Shown: one piece after another, positions 44,683 to 53,953 of the stretch
How the letters are laid out: every line of letters begins with the position of its first letter
Position numbering within the stretch: the stretch's first letter is position 1
From: Acidobacteriota bacterium
GTDB lineage: Bacteria; Acidobacteriota; Vicinamibacteria; Vicinamibacterales; JAFNAJ01
Direction: 5' to 3'
DNA length: 64,000 nt
Assembly: GCA_023384575.1 (NCBI GenBank)
Contig: JAHDVP010000002.1
Location: 71,479-135,478 of the forward strand
Notes under the pieces: generated by a model
The model's input: only the letters and a program-made list of their open reading frames with translations
Databases searched by the model: none
Told to the model about the DNA's origin: nothing
Program-made: the position numbers and the translations under genes

Positions 44683-46011
44683 TCAGTTCCCGCGAACGAT
44701 CCGCCCCACGCAGCGCCCGAAGCCCAACCCGACCATCCCGGCCCGCTCGCACCGGGCCGTCATCGTCACCTCGTCGCCGTCCTCGAGGAAGCGCCGCACC
44801 TCGCCGGTCGGCAGGGTGATGGGATCCTGTCCGCGCCAGGTGAGCTCGAGCAGGCATCCGCGTGCGTTCTTCTCGGCACCAGACACGGTGCCGCTGGCGA
44901 GCAGATCGCCCGGCCGCAGGTTGCAGCCGTTGCTCGTGTGGTGCGCGATCATCTGCGCGAAGGTCCAGTACATGTCCCGAAGACCGCTCTCGCTGAGCCG
45001 GAGGGGCTCGAGGCCTTCGTCGCGCATCCGGGCGGACTGCAGCCACACTTCGAGCCTGACGTCGATGCCGCCTCGCGTGCGGTGCAGGGGGTGGTCGAGG
45101 TACGGCAGCGGGGCCGGGTCGCCCGCTGGGCGCTCGAAGGGTGCCACGCGAAACGGCTCGAGGGCTTCGAGCGTGACCACCCAGGGCGAGATGGTCGTGG
45201 CGAAGCTCTTGGCCAGAAACGGTCCCAGAGGCTGGTACTCCCACGCCTGCACGTCGCGCGCCGACCAGTCGTTCAGCAGGCAGAGACCCACGGCGTGGTC
45301 CTCCGCTTCGGCAAGCGGCACCGGGTGGCCCAAGGCGTTGCCTGGGCCGACGAACAGCCCGACCTCGAGCTCGTAGTCGAGGCGCTCGGTCGGCCCGAAC
45401 ACGGGCCGGTCGGCGCCGTCGGGCCGCGTCTGGCCGAAGGGGCGCCGGATAGGCGTCCCGCTCGGCACGATGGACGAGGCCCGTCCGTGGTAGCCAATCG
45501 GCACGTACTTGTAGTTGGGCAACAGCGGGTTGTCGGGGCGCATCATGCGGCCGACGTTGGTGGCGTGGAACACCGACGCGTAGAAGTCGGTGTAGTCGCC
45601 GATTGACGCGGGTAGCCCGACCTCGACGTCGACCAGCGCCAGCAGCGACGCCGCCGCCCGCTCGGCGGCCGGGCTGCCGTCGACCAGCAGGCCGTGCAGG
45701 CGCCGCCGGAGCGCGACCCGATGCCGCCGCTCGAGTGCCATGAACGGACCGAGGTCGCTCGCCGCGCACGCCCGCCTCACCTCGTCGGGCACGCGGTCGA
45801 TCAACCCGGCGGCGGCGGCGGCACCGAGGTCGAGCACCTGGCTGCCGATGGCCACGCCGACACGCCACGGGCCCTCGCGTCGCGCCGGTCGGATTCGGCC
45901 GAACGGCAGGTTCTGCAGGGGAAAGTCGGCGTCGTCCTGGTTCGCCGATCCCACCCAGCTGCGACGGGTCGGGTCGTGGGTCTCGTCGAGGACGATGGTC
46001 GGAAGCGTCAT
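44683..46011 (-). CDS. fahA: fumarylacetoacetase
   Basis: 442 residues. N-terminal SH3-like domain and a C-terminal FAH fold. Metal-site and catalytic features include YTDFYASVFHATNVGRMM (with the catalytic His), LDYELEVGLFVGPGN (Glu ligands) and LNDWSARDVQAWEYQPLGPF (Asp ligand). It hydrolyses fumarylacetoacetate to fumarate and acetoacetate, the last step of tyrosine breakdown. Last main gene of the hppD operon, 24 bp after the unknown gene. Confidence 0.96.
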   Translation of the reverse strand: MTLPTIVLDETHDPTRRSWVGSANQDDADFPLQNLPFGRIRPARREGPWRVGVAIGSQVLDLGAAAAAGLIDRVPDEVRRACAASDLGPFMALERRHRVALRRRLHGLLVDGSPAAERAAASLLALVDVEVGLPASIGDYTDFYASVFHATNVGRMMRPDNPLLPNYKYVPIGYHGRASSIVPSGTPIRRPFGQTRPDGADRPVFGPTERLDYELEVGLFVGPGNALGHPVPLAEAEDHAVGLCLLNDWSARDVQAWEYQPLGPFLAKSFATTISPWVVTLEALEPFRVAPFERPAGDPAPLPYLDHPLHRTRGGIDVRLEVWLQSARMRDEGLEPLRLSESGLRDMYWTFAQMIAHHTSNGCNLRPGDLLASGTVSGAEKNARGCLLELTWRGQDPITLPTGEVRRFLEDGDEVTMTARCERAGMVGLGFGRCVGRIVRGN

Positions 46012-46035
46012 GAGGACTGGCCGCCGCGTGGAGCG

Positions 46036-46986
46036 TCAGAGGGTGAAACCGAGGGCGGTCAACTCGTCGACCGGCTCGTCAAACGAGCACGACCCGAACG
46101 AAAGGGCGAAATCCCGGCGTGCCGCCGTGATCTCGGCGATGCCGATCCGGCCGCCGCGCCAGGCGAGCGCCTCGCCGGTATCGAGAAACGCCGCCGGATC
46201 GCGTTCGTCGAGCATCGCCACGAGCCTCGAGACGAGCCGCTCGCGTCCGGCGGCCCCGAGGCCGTCGCCCCCCGCCGCCGCGAGCGTGGCGTGAGCGAGC
46301 GCAGCGCCCGCGAAGAGGTTCACGAACCCGTGCATCGGCACGATCGGGCTGTCGGGCGCCGCGCTCGTGCGCGCCTCGCGCCTGACCGGGTGATGGAGTC
46401 CGGCGGTGGCCTTGAACGCGACGCCTGCCAGCAGGGTGCCGGCCACCGCATCGGCGAGCACCGCCGACGACGGGAACGCGTCGGCGGTGAGACCTCCCGT
46501 GCGGAACTTCACCCCCGCTCCGGCGGCTCGGGCGGCGGCGAGCAGCGAGTCGAACGGCCCCGTCAGCGGGAGCTCGCAGGCGAGCGCCAGCGCCGGCGGC
46601 GCGGCCGCCCCGAGCGCCGCGACATCAGCGGCCGTCGTCACCTTCACTTCGAACGCGTCGACGACCGCGTGCGTGCCATGACGTACGTTGAACGTGCGGA
46701 TGCGTTCGACGTCGGCGGCAGGCTCACCGCCGCCGAGGGCGGCGATCCGCCAGCGCGGCCCTTCGTCCCGGGTCGACCACTGGGCGGCCGCCGTGGCGAC
46801 GAGCTCGTCGAGACGCGCCACTGGCACGACGAATCGCCCGAGCATCCAGGCCGCCGCCTCGCGTCGATGCCGGGCGTACTGTTCGACGGCCCCGGCCATG
46901 TCGAGCCCCGCGGGAGGAAACAAGCCGGCGTAGTCGACGATGCCGGCAAGCAGCGCGCGGAGCGCGCGACCTGACCCCCGGCTCAC
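46036..46986 (-). CDS. unknown protein of the homogentisate operon
   Basis: 316 residues from a GTG overlapping the hmgA stop codon (GTGA). I do not recognise the family. Alternating hydrophobic strands and helices such as ALALACELPL, GAGVKFRTGG, GVAFKATAGLHH and MHGFVNLFAGA look like a beta/alpha barrel: K-F-R-T-G at one strand and K-A-T-A-G-L-H-H at another resemble phosphate- or carboxylate-binding ends. No signal peptide. Position between hmgA and fahA, where maleylacetoacetate isomerase (maiA) is expected, makes an isomerase role an attractive guess, but nothing in the sequence resembles the glutathione-transferase-type MaiA. Confidence 0.75.
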   Translation of the reverse strand: MSRGSGRALRALLAGIVDYAGLFPPAGLDMAGAVEQYARHRREAAAWMLGRFVVPVARLDELVATAAAQWSTRDEGPRWRIAALGGGEPAADVERIRTFNVRHGTHAVVDAFEVKVTTAADVAALGAAAPPALALACELPLTGPFDSLLAAARAAGAGVKFRTGGLTADAFPSSAVLADAVAGTLLAGVAFKATAGLHHPVRREARTSAAPDSPIVPMHGFVNLFAGAALAHATLAAAGGDGLGAAGRERLVSRLVAMLDERDPAAFLDTGEALAWRGGRIGIAEITAARRDFALSFGSCSFDEPVDELTALGFTL

Positions 46987-48146
46987 CGCGCCGCCTCGGC
47001 CCACGAGCGGTAGTAGTCGGGATCCTCGATGGCGAGCGCGGCCGTGCTGACCCTGAGCGGCCGGAACGTGTCGACCATCACCGCCAGTTCGTCGGTCGCC
47101 TTCTGGCCGAGCGACTGCTCGGTGCGGCCGGGATGCGGCCCGTGGGGGACACCATCCGGGTGAAGCGTGACCGAGCCGTACTCGATACCCTTGCGGCTCA
47201 TGAACTCCGACGACGCGTAGTACAGCACCTCGTCCGACATCACGTTCGAGTGATTGTAGGGCACCGGCACGGCCTCGGGATCGAAGTCGTACGGCCGCGG
47301 GCAGAACGAGCAGACGACGAACCCGTCGCTCTCGAACGTCTGGTGAATCGGTGGCGGCAGGTGCACGCGCCCCACGCGCGGCTCGAAGTCGTGGATGTTG
47401 AAGGCCCACGGGTAGTAGTAGCCGTCCCACCCGACCACGTCGAACGGGTGGTGGTCGAGCACGACCTCCACGAGCTGGTGGTCCTTCTTGACGACGAGCC
47501 GGAACTCCCCCGATTCGTCGACGACGGGCAGCGTCGCCGGACGGCGGATGTCGCGTTCCGAGAAGGGCGCGTTCTCGGTGAGCTGCCCGTGCTCGTTGCG
47601 ATAGCGTTTCGGCGTGCGGACGTACCCCGTGCTCTCGATCACGAGGCACCTGAGCGGCGTCGAGCCGAAGCGGTACCGGTGGAGGATCCCGCGCGGGATC
47701 ACGAGGTAGTCGCCGGCGCGAAACGCCAGCTCGCCGAACTGCGTCTCGAGCACGCCCTCGCCATCGCTGACGTATACGACTTCATCACCCTGAGCATTCC
47801 GGTAGAAGTAGTCGTCTTCCCGTTCGGGCTGGGCAAACGACAGGGCGCAGTCGCCGTTGAACAGGAGCGGGATGCGGTCGGCCGTCAGGCTCCCCCCCGG
47901 CGCGAGGCGTCCCGTCCGGAAATGGCGGTGCCGGAATGCCGGGGTGGTGTCGACCTGCCAATCGAGGGCCTTGAGCAACCGCACGTGACGAACCTGCGTC
48001 GGGTGTCGCAGGTGATACACGAGCGACGAGGGGCCGACGAAGCCCTTGTTGCCGACGAGCTCCTCGTAATAGAGCTTGCCGTCGGAACGTCGGAAGACGA
48101 TGTGGCGCTTTCTCGGGATCGAGCCGAGCTGATGGTAGATGGGCAT
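46983..48146 (-). CDS. hmgA: homogentisate 1,2-dioxygenase (short bacterial form)
   Basis: 387 residues, shorter than the eukaryotic enzyme of about 445. Cupin strands include GDEVVYVSDGEGVLETQFGE and DYLVIPRGILHRYRF. The iron site region is YNHSNVMSDE (297-306) with His299, and a later LHPDGVPHGPHPG matches the second histidine ligand region. It opens homogentisate to maleylacetoacetate with oxygen. Starts 35 bp after hppD. The acidic position after MS is Asp-Glu rather than Glu-Phe as in the human enzyme, typical I think of this shorter group. Confidence 0.92.
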   Translation of the reverse strand: MPIYHQLGSIPRKRHIVFRRSDGKLYYEELVGNKGFVGPSSLVYHLRHPTQVRHVRLLKALDWQVDTTPAFRHRHFRTGRLAPGGSLTADRIPLLFNGDCALSFAQPEREDDYFYRNAQGDEVVYVSDGEGVLETQFGELAFRAGDYLVIPRGILHRYRFGSTPLRCLVIESTGYVRTPKRYRNEHGQLTENAPFSERDIRRPATLPVVDESGEFRLVVKKDHQLVEVVLDHHPFDVVGWDGYYYPWAFNIHDFEPRVGRVHLPPPIHQTFESDGFVVCSFCPRPYDFDPEAVPVPYNHSNVMSDEVLYYASSEFMSRKGIEYGSVTLHPDGVPHGPHPGRTEQSLGQKATDELAVMVDTFRPLRVSTAALAIEDPDYYRSWAEAAR

Positions 48147-48181
48147 GGTCGTCCGCCTCGGGTGAATCGTTGCGCGCGGGG

Positions 48182-49270
48182 TCAGAGGTTGCCGCGGAGG
48201 GCCTGCTCGCGTTCGATGGCTTCGAAGAGCGCCTTGAAATTGCCCTTGCCGAACCCGCGGCTGCCCTTGCGCTGGATGATCTCGAAGAACACGGTCGGCC
48301 GGTCCTGCACGGGCTTCGTGAACAGCTGCAGGAGATAGCCCTCCTCGTCGCGGTCGACGAGGATGCCGAGCGACCGGATCGTCTCGATGGCCTCGTCAAT
48401 CTCGCCCACCCGGCCGGGCAGCAGGTCGTAGTAGCTGTCGGGCACCGCCAGGAACTCGACGCCGTTGGCGCGGAGGGTGCGAATCGTGGTCTCGATGTCG
48501 GCCGTCAGCATGGCGACGTGCTGCACGCCCGCTCCGCGGTAGTACTCGAGGTACTCGTCGATCTGGCTCTTGCGGCGTCCGGCCGCCGGCTCGTTGATGG
48601 GGAACTTGATGGCATACGCGTTGTCGGACATGACAATCGACATGAGCGCGCTGTACTCGGTCGAGATGTCCTTGTCGTCGAAGCTGATGAAGCGCGAGAA
48701 CCCCAGCACGCGGCTGTACCATTCCGCCCACTCGTTCATGCGGCCGAGCTCGACGTTGCCGACCATGTGGTCGATGCGCAGCAGGCCGGCCTCGCGTCCC
48801 GGCACGACCCGCGCCTGATACCCGGGCAGAAACGGCCCGCGGTACCCGGCATCGGCAATGAACGAGTGGATGGTGTCGCCGTAGGTCCCGACGGCCGAAC
48901 GGCGCACCGTGCCGTGGGTATCGGTGAGGTCGTGGGGCTCGACGACCCCCACCGCACCCCGGGCCACCGCCTCATGGAAGGCGGCGTCGGCGTCATCGAC
49001 GAGAAACGCGATGTCACGCACCCCGTCGCCGTGCCGCAGGACGTGTTCCGCCATCGGCCCCTCCGGGCCGAGCGGCGTCGTCAAGACGATTCGGGCCTTC
49101 CCCTGCTCGAGGGCATACGAGGTGCGGTCGCGCCACCCGGTCTCGAGGCCGGCATAGGCGAACTGCGAGAACCCGAACGCCTGCCGGTAGTAGTAGGCCG
49201 CCTGCTTGGCGTTGCCCACCCAGAACTCGACGTGGTGGATGCTCCGCAACCTGAGGGGATTGTCCGGCAT
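48182..49270 (-). CDS. hppD: 4-hydroxyphenylpyruvate dioxygenase
   Basis: 362 residues. Two vicinal-oxygen-chelate domains; iron ligands H168 (RIDHMV), H251 (GVQHVAM) and E330 (VFFEII). The C-terminal helix [20 protein letters not shown] gates the active site. It converts 4-hydroxyphenylpyruvate to homogentisate. First gene of the operon, with AAGGAG 5 bp upstream of the ATG and a direct repeat GTCATA at one-turn spacing at 49287-49302, a probable regulator site. Confidence 0.97.
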   Translation of the reverse strand: MPDNPLRLRSIHHVEFWVGNAKQAAYYYRQAFGFSQFAYAGLETGWRDRTSYALEQGKARIVLTTPLGPEGPMAEHVLRHGDGVRDIAFLVDDADAAFHEAVARGAVGVVEPHDLTDTHGTVRRSAVGTYGDTIHSFIADAGYRGPFLPGYQARVVPGREAGLLRIDHMVGNVELGRMNEWAEWYSRVLGFSRFISFDDKDISTEYSALMSIVMSDNAYAIKFPINEPAAGRRKSQIDEYLEYYRGAGVQHVAMLTADIETTIRTLRANGVEFLAVPDSYYDLLPGRVGEIDEAIETIRSLGILVDRDEEGYLLQLFTKPVQDRPTVFFEIIQRKGSRGFGKGNFKALFEAIEREQALRGNL

Positions 49271-49590
49271 CGATGCTCCTTATGTCGTCATAACTTGTCA
49301 TACCGGACGACGGGCGGCAAGGGGGAGGCGCGCGCCCGGTTGCAGGCCCCGGAGGAAGGTGATACTTTCGTCCAGCCTCGGTGGACAACCCGCTTGAATC
49401 GCCTGCTTGCTGAAGAGCCATCTCGCGTCGCCGCCAGACGCTCCTCGAGTGAACGGGGCCTGTGAGCGAGTCGCCGTAACTCCACCATCCGTTGGCGAGG
49501 CGGTCGTGTCGTCCTGCCGGTCTGCCCACTGCCACGGCCAGGGGCGCCGGTCCCGCCAGGGATGCGCCTGGCAGCAGAGGAGTCAGCGAG
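49271..49590. other. 320-bp divergent region between hppD and the RRM gene
   Basis: Holds the hppD ribosome site, a direct repeat of GTCATA at 49287 and 49297 (10-bp spacing), a weak promoter candidate for the RRM gene (TTGCAG 49340, GATACT 49361, only 15 bp apart) and about 220 bp of possible untranslated leader ending in GAGGAGTCAGCGAG before the ATG. No further gene is supported. Confidence 0.5.
49287..49302. promoter_or_regulatory. direct repeat upstream of hppD
   Basis: GTCATA at 49287-49292 and 49297-49302, spaced 10 bp so that both lie on the same DNA face, 17-32 bp before the hppD start. Candidate binding site for a tyrosine-pathway regulator, which is not encoded nearby. Confidence 0.4.
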
Positions 49591-49944
49591 ATGGGGCGGA
49601 AACTGTTCGTGGGCAACCTTCCCTACTCGGTCAGCGAGGACGAGCTGACCGAGCTCTTCGGCCGGTGTGGCGAGGTCGAATCGGTGCAGATCGTGCGTGA
49701 TATGGCCACGGGCCGGCCTCGGGGCTTCGCCTTCGTCGAGATGACCACCGACGAAGGCGCCGCGCAGGCCACCTCCGAGCTGCACGACTACCAGCTGCAG
49801 GGGCGCAACCTCGCCGTCAACGAGGCCCGGCCGAAGGCGCCGCGGCCCGGCGGCGGCGGCGTCGGCGGGGGCGGTGGCGGCCGCGGCCGCGGGCCCGGGG
49901 GCGGGGGCGGCGGCGGCTCCCGCCGCCGCGAACCCCGCTGGTAG
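49591..49944 (+). CDS. RRM-type RNA-binding protein with glycine-rich tail
   Basis: 117 residues. One RNA-recognition motif: RNP2 LFVGNL (5-10) and RNP1 RGFAFVEM (44-51). The tail from about 86 is almost all Gly and Arg (GGGGVGGGGGGRGRG), like cyanobacterial cold-induced Rbp proteins. These bind RNA and are usually cold-regulated through long 5' leaders, which fits the 220-bp untranslated stretch upstream. A 17-bp hairpin follows the gene. Confidence 0.93.
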   Translation: MGRKLFVGNLPYSVSEDELTELFGRCGEVESVQIVRDMATGRPRGFAFVEMTTDEGAAQATSELHDYQLQGRNLAVNEARPKAPRPGGGGVGGGGGGRGRGPGGGGGGGSRRREPRW

Positions 49945-49954
49945 ACACCTCGCG

Positions 49955-49992
49955 TGCCAGAACCTCGGCGGCCCGCCGCCGGGGTTCTGGCA
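49955..49992 (+). terminator. strong hairpin after the RRM gene
   Basis: 17-bp stem from TGCCAGAACC to GGTTCTGGCA with one G-U pair and a 4-nt loop. There is no U-run after it, so it could be a terminator or an mRNA-stabilising structure. Confidence 0.6.
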
Positions 49993-50068
49993 GGTTGACT
50001 CCACTCTCGCCTGATTCCCGCCATATTCCCTGAAAATCAGCCCGGCAGCAGACTTGCATGAGGAGTAG

Positions 50069-50377
<309 letters not shown>

Positions 50378-50402
50378 GACGTGGCACCCCTCGGGTGCAG
50401 AG

Positions 50403-50432
50403 CGAAGGGGACGTGTGACGACGTCCCCTTCG
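50403..50432. terminator. bidirectional terminator
   Basis: Perfect 12-bp stem CGAAGGGGACGT / ACGTCCCCTTCG with a 6-nt loop between the convergent ferredoxin and SDR genes. Confidence 0.8.
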
Positions 50433-50448
50433 TGCGTACGCGCGGGCG

Positions 50449-51243
50449 CTACATGCCTGGCGGCTGGAACCGTCCGTCGGCGGCGAGCCAGCCGCCGTCG
50501 ACGACGAGCAGCGTGCCGGTGACGTAACTGGCGGCATCCGACAGCAGGAACACGGTCGGCCCGGCCATCTCGTCGGCCCGGGCCCAGCGGTTCAGCACGC
50601 TCTTGGCCGCGTACGCCGAATACCACGCTTCGTTGTTCTTGATCGGCGCCGTCAACGGCGTCTCGGTGACGCCCGGTCCCACCGCGTTCACCCGCACGCC
50701 GGCCCGACCGAACTCCGAAGCCGCGCCCCGGGCGAGCTGCAGGATGCCCGCCTTGGTCGCGGCATAGACCGCCTGTCCCGGCTCGACCACCTGAGATCGG
50801 ATCGACGAGAAGAGCACGATGCTGCCGCGGCCTCGCGCCGTCATGACACGTCCGGCCGCTCGCAGCACGTTGAAGTTGCCCTTGAGGTTCACCCGCAGCA
50901 CCCGGTCGAATTCGTCGTCGAGGTACTGGGCGATGGGCTTGCGCACGTTGATGCTCGGCGTGCAGGCCACACCGTCGAGCGTGCCGTGCTCGCCGACGAT
51001 GGCGTCGACGCACGCGTCGACCTGGCGGCTGTCCGCGATGTCGACGGTCATTGCCGAACCCGCGCCCTCCTCTGCGCCGATCGCCGCCGCGGTGGCATCG
51101 GCGCCGGCCCGGTTCAGGTCGAGACATACGACGCGTGCGCCCTGGCGGGCGCACGCGAGGGCGACGGCCTCGCCGATGCCCGAGCCCGCCCCGACGACCG
51201 CGACCACTTTCCCATCCAGTCTGAACAACCCCACGTCCTTCAT
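50449..51243 (-). CDS. short-chain dehydrogenase/reductase
   Basis: 264 residues. Cofactor loop GAGSGIG (18-24) followed by CLDLN (40-44), where the Asp favours NAD(H). Catalytic Asn119, Ser146, Tyr160 and Lys164. The common NNAG segment is replaced by CTPS (94-97). The C-terminus VTGTLLVVDGGWLA is standard. Oxidises or reduces an alcohol/keto group on an unknown substrate. Start ATG just after GGGAGAGTGGCG. Confidence 0.92.
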   Translation of the reverse strand: MKDVGLFRLDGKVVAVVGAGSGIGEAVALACARQGARVVCLDLNRAGADATAAAIGAEEGAGSAMTVDIADSRQVDACVDAIVGEHGTLDGVACTPSINVRKPIAQYLDDEFDRVLRVNLKGNFNVLRAAGRVMTARGRGSIVLFSSIRSQVVEPGQAVYAATKAGILQLARGAASEFGRAGVRVNAVGPGVTETPLTAPIKNNEAWYSAYAAKSVLNRWARADEMAGPTVFLLSDAASYVTGTLLVVDGGWLAADGRFQPPGM

Positions 51244-51367
51244 CGCCACTCTCCCTGAGGCCAACGATCTCTCCGCGGTCCGCGGCCGGTTGCGCGCACG
51301 ACGACAGCAACCGTACGGTCCCGCGTCGACGCCAATCACGCAGCGTCGCAGCCGCCCGAGCCCGCCA

Positions 51368-52756
51368 TCACCGCCCGGCCCGCCCGAGCGCGACGAACGC
51401 GAAAGCCACGGCCGACGTCAGTAACCCCACCATCGCCGGCGTCAGCCCCCAGAGGCCCGTTCCTCCCGTGAACAGCTGCGCGGCCACCATCAGGCTCACG
51501 CCAGTGCCGATGGCGGCCAGCGCTTCCGGCGTGCCGCCGCGCCCGGTGTTGAGCCCGACGACGATTGGCACGAACAGGCTGACGCTGAGCAGCCCGTAGA
51601 AGATGCTGAGCGCGCCGATGACGCTCGGCGAGACGATGGCGAGCAACACGCCGAGGCTGCCAGCGACGAACGCCGTGATGCGGGCGACCCTCAGCACGCG
51701 GGCGTCGCTGGCCTCGGGATTGACGTACCGCCGATACAGATCCTGCGACAGCGACGTCGACAGCATGAAGAGGATCGCGTCCGCGGAGCTGACCTCCGCC
51801 GAGAACAGCGCGGCGAGGCCGAGACTGCCGACGAGCGGCGGCACGTCGTGCATGAGCAGCGTGGGCAACGCCAGCTCGTGGTTGCCGAGCCCCGGATGCG
51901 CCGTGCGCGCGATCATCCCGAGCAACGCGGGCATGAAGGCGAAGACGAGCAGGACACCGCCGTTGGCCGCCACGCCGATCCGCACGGTGCGGTCGTCGCG
52001 CGCCCCGTAAATCTTCTGCAACAGCCCGGGCGAGACGATGAAGGCCGGCCCGAGCAACGCCAGGTACATCCACCCCGAGCGGCCCCCCTCGACGAACTGC
52101 CAGTAGTCGGGCGCTGGCAGCGTGCCGGCCCGGAACGCTTCCCACCCGCCCACCGAACCGAGGGCGAGCGGCAGGGCGAGCGAGAACCCCACCACGAGCA
52201 CGACGAGCTGCACCATGTTGACCCAGGCCGAGGTCAGGAGGCCGCCGGCCACGAAGTACGTGGTCATCACGGCCCCGCCAATCAGGCAACCCAGGTACTT
52301 CGGCACACCGGCGACGACGTCGAGCACCCAGGCCAGCGCAATCAGTTGCCCGGCGAGGATCGAGAGCGTGCCCAGCCAGAGCAGCAGCGAGATCACGCCG
52401 CGCACGCTCCGGCCGTACCGGTGCTCGAGGAAGTCGCCGACCGTACGCAGGTCGTGGCTCGCGGCGACCCGACGGATGAGCGGCCCGATCCAGAACGCGA
52501 GCACCAGCGACCCGAGCCCCGCCGACCCGACCCACCACCACGCGGAGAGGCCGTCGCGGTACCCGAGCCCCGCGGCTCCCACGGTCGACCCCGCCCCGAT
52601 GTTGGCCGCGAGCATCGTCGAGAACAGGAGCCCGGGGCCGAGACGGCGTCCGGCCACGAAGAAGTCGCCTGCGCTCTTCACCCGGCGGCCGATCCACAGG
52701 CCGAGGGCCACGAGGACGACCGAGTAGACGAGCAGCAGCGGGAGGTGGATGCTCAC
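51368..52756 (-). CDS. sodium:solute symporter (SSS family)
   Basis: 462 residues from a GTG overlapping the upstream peptidase stop (GTGA). About 13 hydrophobic helices. The family's N-terminal RRVKSAGDFFVAGRRLG with TMLAANIGAGSTVGAAGLGY (Na+-site helix) and RYVNPEASDARVLRVAR are typical. Transports an amino acid, sugar or carboxylate with Na+. Coupled to a P1-family aminopeptidase gene, so uptake of an amino acid or small peptide is a reasonable guess. Confidence 0.92.
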   Translation of the reverse strand: MSIHLPLLLVYSVVLVALGLWIGRRVKSAGDFFVAGRRLGPGLLFSTMLAANIGAGSTVGAAGLGYRDGLSAWWWVGSAGLGSLVLAFWIGPLIRRVAASHDLRTVGDFLEHRYGRSVRGVISLLLWLGTLSILAGQLIALAWVLDVVAGVPKYLGCLIGGAVMTTYFVAGGLLTSAWVNMVQLVVLVVGFSLALPLALGSVGGWEAFRAGTLPAPDYWQFVEGGRSGWMYLALLGPAFIVSPGLLQKIYGARDDRTVRIGVAANGGVLLVFAFMPALLGMIARTAHPGLGNHELALPTLLMHDVPPLVGSLGLAALFSAEVSSADAILFMLSTSLSQDLYRRYVNPEASDARVLRVARITAFVAGSLGVLLAIVSPSVIGALSIFYGLLSVSLFVPIVVGLNTGRGGTPEALAAIGTGVSLMVAAQLFTGGTGLWGLTPAMVGLLTSAVAFAFVALGRAGR

Positions 52757-53805
52757 TGGCCGGCGGCAAGTGACGAGGCCGACGGGATGCTCGGCAGCCC
52801 CTTCGAGGTGAGAGCCGCCCGGACGATGGCGTCGGCCATCGCCTCGGCGGCGAGCGCGCCCACAGTGGTCGTGTTGACCTCGCCGTCGAACGTCCCCGTC
52901 GCCACGGCGAAGATGACGTCGCCGTCGCCGGCGGTGTGGACTGGGTTGATGGCGCGGGCGAAGCCGTCGTGCGCCATCTGCGCCATCTTGTTCACCTGGG
53001 CCTTCGTGAGCCTCGCGTTCGTGGCCACGATGCCGATCGTGGTGTTCTCGCCGGCGCGCGGCGGCTGGCGCAACGCGCCCGATCGCATCAGGACGCGCGC
53101 GTCGGCCAGCCCCTTGCCGTCTGGCGTGCGCACGCCGGCGATGACCTTGCCGGTGGCGGGATCGATCACGTCGCCCACCGCGTTGACGGCGACGAGCGCG
53201 GCGACGACGAGACCGTCGGGGTGACGGATCGACGCGCTGCCGATGCCGGCCTTCATCGACCGCCCCTGCCCCAGCTTGCCCACCGTGGCCCCGGCGCCCG
53301 CCCCGATGTCGCCCTGCTCGACGGGACCGTCGGTGGCCACCTGCGCGGCACGGTACCCGCAGTCGGCGGTTGGACGGATCTTCGCGTCGCCGATGCCGAG
53401 GTCGAAGAGAATGGCCGCGGGTACGATGGGCACCCTGGCGACCCGAGTGTCGTACCCGATGCCCTTCTCTTCGAGGTACTTCACGACGCCGCTCGCGGTA
53501 TCGAGGCCGAAGGCGCTTCCGCCCGACAGCACGACGGCGTGGACCACCGACACGGTGTTGACCGGGTCGAGCAGGTCGGTCTCGCGCGTGCCGGGCGCGG
53601 CACCCCGGACGTCGACACCGCCGACGGCCCCCGCCTCGGTCAGGATGACCGTGCACCCGGTCGGCCGCTCGCTGAGCGTGAAGTGCCCGACCTTGATGCC
53701 GGCCACGGCGGTGAGGCCCCTGTCGTCGGGAACCGGAGTCTGCGCCGCGACCGTCAACCCGGCGGCCATTGCCACGCTCGTTCCCACCACCCACATCCGT
53801 CGCAT
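52753..53805 (-). CDS. P1-family (S58, DmpA-like) aminopeptidase, exported
   Basis: 350 residues from the ATG at 53805; an ATG at 53826 adds seven. Signal peptide WVVGTSVAMAAGLTVAAQ. GIKVGHFTLSERPTGCTVIL and LSGGSAFGLDTASGV are family signatures. The predicted self-cleavage site is GEN-TTIG with the nucleophile Thr255 exposed at the new N-terminus. Such enzymes release N-terminal residues, including D- or beta-amino acids, from peptides. Translationally coupled to the SSS symporter. It shares a divergent promoter region with an M20 peptidase. Confidence 0.9.
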   Translation of the reverse strand: MRRMWVVGTSVAMAAGLTVAAQTPVPDDRGLTAVAGIKVGHFTLSERPTGCTVILTEAGAVGGVDVRGAAPGTRETDLLDPVNTVSVVHAVVLSGGSAFGLDTASGVVKYLEEKGIGYDTRVARVPIVPAAILFDLGIGDAKIRPTADCGYRAAQVATDGPVEQGDIGAGAGATVGKLGQGRSMKAGIGSASIRHPDGLVVAALVAVNAVGDVIDPATGKVIAGVRTPDGKGLADARVLMRSGALRQPPRAGENTTIGIVATNARLTKAQVNKMAQMAHDGFARAINPVHTAGDGDVIFAVATGTFDGEVNTTTVGALAAEAMADAIVRAALTSKGLPSIPSASSLAAGQ

Positions 53806-53891
53806 GGCCCGTCGCCTCCCCGGCACGACCTGGGCGGGCCGAGCGCCTGCCCCTCCGGTCGATTCGCTGTCGTGAGAATCCGCGCGGGCGG

Positions 53892-53942
53892 ATCGTATCC
53901 GATGGCCGACAGGTTGACAACGCCAGGGTCATCCGATAAACA
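53892..53942. promoter_or_regulatory. divergent promoters with overlapping -35 elements
   Basis: Plus strand: TTGACA (53914-53919), 17 bp, TAAACA (53937-53942), +1 about 53949, five bases before the M20 start. Minus strand: TTGTCA (53915-53920), 17 bp, TACGAT (53892-53897), +1 about 53885. The two -35 hexamers overlap by five bases, so the promoters should exclude each other. Confidence 0.65.
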
Positions 53943-53953
53943 CGAGGCGCGAC

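Noticed and set aside
49955-49992. Confident rho-independent terminator after the RRM gene
   Set aside because: Stem is excellent but there is no U-tract, so it is listed only as a hairpin.
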